Below are positions 3,521 through 5,579 of a stretch of 5,579 nucleotides of DNA, in pieces. This stretch comes from an uncultured Leucobacter sp. (GTDB taxonomy: Bacteria > Actinomycetota > Actinomycetes > Actinomycetales > Microbacteriaceae). The stretch covers positions 1-5,579 of the forward strand of contig CAMFIY010000203.1 of the NCBI GenBank assembly GCA_945952575.1, in the 5' to 3' direction. Each line of letters starts with the position of its first letter. Position 1 is the first letter of the stretch. The notes beneath the pieces were generated by a model. It ran no database searches, had not been told where the DNA came from, and saw only the letters and a list, made by a program, of their open reading frames with translations. Position numbers and translations under genes: made by a program.

Positions 3521-5579
3521 ATGGCGCGTCAAGATGCTTCCCAGTCCACCCCGGCTGCCCCAGAGACCCAGGTTTCTGCGGCCGAAACCGCCCCAGCAGC
3601 GAAGGCGGGCGCCGCGAAGGCGAGACCCGGTGCGGCGAAACGCGCGCCTGCCAAGGCGCCCGCGAAGACGTCGGCGGTCAAGAGCGCCGCCGCTGCCGGT
3701 GCCGCGGCGAAGGGCAAGACTGCGACGGCATCCGCTGCGTCGAAGCCCGCGACGGCCAAGCCGGCTGCGTCGAAGCCCGCGGCCTCCGCCGCTGCGAAGG
3801 AGACTGCGAAGGCCGCCGCACCGGCCGCTGCCAAGAAGGCTCCCACCAAGAAGGCTCCCGCACGGAAGGCGCCGGCGAAGAAGGCACCCGCTACGAAGTC
3901 GGCCGCGAAGAAGCCGGTCGCCACGGCCGCTGCTGAGGCGCCGGTGGCCGAGACCTCCGCCGCACCCGCTGCGGCGAAGAGCACCTCGACCGCGAAGGGC
4001 GGGGCCACGCGTCCGCCGCTGACCGGCGCGGCCAAGGGCGGTGCGCTCAAAGGCGGCATCGCGAAGGGCGGTGCGCTCAAGGGCGGGGCGATCCCGACCG
4101 GCGATGCGCTCGAGACGCCGGAGACCACCCGCAGGCGCCCGCGCCGCACGCAGCGATCCGGCCCGATCAAGATCGGTCGCAGCGGCTTCACGAAACTCAA
4201 GAACATCTCCGAGATCCGGCACTACTTCCGCACCAGCGAGGCGCCCGTCTTCTTCGTCGGGGCGACCGCCTTCAACCTGCTCGGCCTCGACCGCTGGGTG
4301 CGCGGCTTCTCCTACATCGCCTACTACGACAGCTGGGACGGCGGCCATCCGCGCGTGTTCACCCCCGCGGACAAGCCGCAGATCGAGTTCGAGAGCGGCG
4401 AGGAGATCAACAACTGGCTGCTCCGCAACCACGAGGTGCGCACGCACATCGAGCAGCGCACGCCTCCGGGCGTCCGACCGCAGATCGTCATGGTGTTCTT
4501 CGACGAGGAGACCGAGCAGATCTGCGAGGAGCTCGACTACGAGCTGATCCTGCCGAGCCATGCGCTGCGCGAGCGGCTCGACTCCAAGATCGTGACCACG
4601 CAGATCGCCGACTCGGTCGGCGTGCCGAGCGTGCCGAACGTGCTCACCACGGTCAAGGACTGGGATGAGCTCGTCAAGGTCACGAACAAGGCGAAGCTGG
4701 GGCAGGATCTCGTGATCCAGACCGCGTACGGCGACTCGGGCAAGACCACCTACTTCGTCACCAGCGAGGCGGAGTTCGCCGCGATCGCCGATGAGGTGGC
4801 CGACGTCGAGATCAAGGTGATGAAGCGGATCAACAACCGCCCCATCGCGATCGAGGCGGTACTGACCCGGCACGGCACCGTCGTCGGGCCGTGCATGACC
4901 GAGATCACGGGTCACACCGAACTCACTCCCTACCGCGGCGGCTGGGCGGGGAACGAGATGTTCCCGACCGTGCTCGACGACAGCAGCCGGCATGCCGCGG
5001 TGCAGCTGGTGCGCACGCTCGGCGACCGTCTCGGCAAAGAGGGGTACCGCGGCTTCTTCGAGGTGGACGTGCTGCTCGACACCGACACGGGCGACGTCTA
5101 CCTGGGCGAGCTGAACCCGCGTGTCAGCGGCGCCTCCGCCATCACGAACGTGACCGCCGGCGCCTACGCCGATGTGCCGCTCTTCGCGTTCCACCTGCTC
5201 GAGTACTCGGGGATCGACTTCGAGATCGACATCGACGAGATCAACAGCCGCTGGGAGGAACTCGCCTCCGAGGACGAGTGGAGCCACATGGTGATCAAGC
5301 ACACCGCGAACACGGTGGAGCGGATCAACGTGGCGCCGCGCACCGGCCGCTACGTGCTGGATCACTACGGCAACCTCGTATACAGCAATGCGAGTCTCGA
5401 CTGGCACTCGCTGCGCACCGACGACGAGGCCTTCTACCTGCGCATCTACAACGCGGGGGACTACCGGTGGAAGGGCTCCGACCTCGGCATCCTCGTGACG
5501 AAGGCGCATCTCGAGGCCGATCACGGCGGCCCCACCCCCCACGCGACGTACCCGCCCGCCCCGCCCCGCGCCCTGTCCC
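3521..5579 (+). CDS. ATP-grasp ligase/carboxylase-like protein with HU/H1-like basic N-terminal tail (3' end outside window)
   Basis: The frame is open for 686 codons and reaches the window end without a stop. Residues 1-220 are low-complexity Ala/Lys/Pro/Gly. Within 28-133 there are 23 Lys and 3 Arg against one acidic residue (E94), with KKAPT-KKAPA-RKAPA-KKAPA-type repeats at 105-124. A KGGALKGG repeat follows at 172-189 and an Arg cluster at 204-212. The folded part begins near N228 (NISEIRHYF) and A241 (APVFFVGATAFNLLG). ATP-grasp features follow: VIQTAYGDSGKTTYF (398-412, glycine loop and K408), IKVMKR (431-436) and IEAVLTRHG (444-452). The likely metal-binding residues come last, in GFFEVDVLLD (D516) and GELNPRVSGAS (E530, N532, R534). 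The family couples ATP hydrolysis to carboxylate activation, but the substrate is unknown. From memory, similar cores are annotated 'biotin carboxylase', usually without such a tail. A biotin-enzyme QVEH motif is not visible. The visible C-terminus turns Pro-rich (PPAPPR). Confidence 0.88.
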   Translation, partial: MARQDASQSTPAAPETQVSAAETAPAAKAGAAKARPGAAKRAPAKAPAKTSAVKSAAAAGAAAKGKTATASAASKPATAKPAASKPAASAAAKETAKAAAPAAAKKAPTKKAPARKAPAKKAPATKSAAKKPVATAAAEAPVAETSAAPAAAKSTSTAKGGATRPPLTGAAKGGALKGGIAKGGALKGGAIPTGDALETPETTRRRPRRTQRSGPIKIGRSGFTKLKNISEIRHYFRTSEAPVFFVGATAFNLLGLDRWVRGFSYIAYYDSWDGGHPRVFTPADKPQIEFESGEEINNWLLRNHEVRTHIEQRTPPGVRPQIVMVFFDEETEQICEELDYELILPSHALRERLDSKIVTTQIADSVGVPSVPNVLTTVKDWDELVKVTNKAKLGQDLVIQTAYGDSGKTTYFVTSEAEFAAIADEVADVEIKVMKRINNRPIAIEAVLTRHGTVVGPCMTEITGHTELTPYRGGWAGNEMFPTVLDDSSRHAAVQLVRTLGDRLGKEGYRGFFEVDVLLDTDTGDVYLGELNPRVSGASAITNVTAGAYADVPLFAFHLLEYSGIDFEIDIDEINSRWEELASEDEWSHMVIKHTANTVERINVAPRTGRYVLDHYGNLVYSNASLDWHSLRTDDEAFYLRIYNAGDYRWKGSDLGILVTKAHLEADHGGPTPHATYPPAPPRALS
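3734..3781 (+). repeat. In-frame 18-bp direct repeat with 30-bp period in the tail
   Basis: GCTGCGTCGAAGCCCGCG occurs exactly at 3734-3751 and 3764-3781. It encodes AASKPA twice, ten residues apart, within the basic tail. Exact identity at wobble positions suggests recent duplication and not only selection for amino acid composition. Confidence 0.8.
3833..3892 (+). repeat. Four tandem KKAPA-type pentapeptide units
   Basis: Residues 105-124 read as four consecutive five-residue units: KKAPT, KKAPA, RKAPA and KKAPA, with a degenerate TKSAA-KKPVA continuation. This pattern resembles the DNA-binding C-terminal tails of actinobacterial HU (HupB) and histone H1. The DNA period is 15 bp and the copies differ at wobble bases, so these units are older than the exact 30-bp-spaced repeats on either side. 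Confidence 0.8.
4034..4080 (+). repeat. In-frame 17-bp direct repeat with 30-bp period (KGGALKGG)
   Basis: AAGGGCGGTGCGCTCAA is found exactly at 4034-4050 and 4064-4080. It encodes KGGALK twice, ten residues apart, in a Gly/Lys-rich linker between the KKAPA tail and the ATP-grasp core. The 30-bp spacing equals that of the unrelated repeat at 3734-3781. Confidence 0.8.

Noticed and set aside
2551..3936. 461-codon plus-strand open frame, and others at 2142-2732, 3480-4022 and 4041-4547
   Set aside because: These are off-frame readings of cls and the ATP-grasp gene, rich in Arg/Pro/Ser. The true frames carry complete catalytic motifs.
3734..4080. CRISPR or mobile-element origin for the short repeats
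   Set aside because: The repeats are short, in frame, lack unique spacers of constant size and encode the low-complexity tail. No transposase, terminal inverted repeats or target duplications are visible.
3529..4206. 225-codon Ala/Phe-rich open frame on the minus strand over the tail
   Set aside because: It mirrors the Lys/Ala repeat codons (AAG read as CTT gives Phe). It has no ribosome site or motif, and the plus-strand frame has a good ribosome site and runs into a recognised domain.
1895..5542. Very long (about 1215-codon) open frame on the minus strand across cls and the ATP-grasp gene
   Set aside because: It lies codon-for-codon antisense to two plus-strand genes that share one frame. 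In that register stops arise only opposite TTA, CTA or TCA sense codons, which GC-rich genes avoid. The product is low-complexity Arg/Leu/Asp/Val with no family motif.

Overview
The window looks like a piece of chromosome from a high-GC actinobacterium. The signs are strong G/C preference at third codon positions, GTG starts, near absence of TTA/CTA/TCA codons, promoter-like TANNNT hexamers placed 6-8 nt before start codons (typical of leaderless actinobacterial mRNAs) and a KKAPA-type lysine/alanine/proline tail like that of actinobacterial HU (HupB). The gene set would suit the Microbacteriaceae, but this is inferred from remembered family resemblance, not from a search.

Layout. (1) Bases 1-257 hold the 3' end of a threonine synthase-like PLP enzyme (+). 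(2) A 128-bp convergent intergenic region follows, with a perfect 24-bp GC palindrome that probably ends transcription from both sides and a dense cluster of GATC sites. (3) On the minus strand, 1597-386 encodes a complete class I/II PLP aminotransferase closely resembling mycobacterial DapC. (4) A 58-bp divergent spacer carries candidate leaderless promoters in both directions. (5) On the plus strand come a 59-residue single-pass membrane protein (1656-1835) and a complete phospholipase D-type cardiolipin synthase (1886-3409), probably one transcription unit. (6) A 111-bp spacer holds a weak hairpin plus T-run and an AT-rich promoter-like island. (7) From 3521 to the window end runs a large gene with no stop inside the window. 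It encodes a roughly 220-residue Lys/Ala/Pro/Gly-rich, strongly basic N-terminal tail joined to an ATP-grasp ligase/carboxylase-like core.

Function. The first two genes belong to aspartate-family amino acid metabolism (threonine; lysine/diaminopimelate), though both could have other substrates. The next two concern the membrane: cardiolipin synthesis and a small membrane protein of unknown role. The last gene is the most unusual item. Its core resembles proteins commonly labelled 'biotin carboxylase', but its visible C-terminal ATP-grasp motif (ELNPRVSGAS) is closer to that of carbamoyl-phosphate synthase, and it carries a nucleoid-protein-like tail in front.

No stretch over 300 bases lacks a gene. 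I saw no tRNA, rRNA, CRISPR array, insertion sequence or riboswitch.
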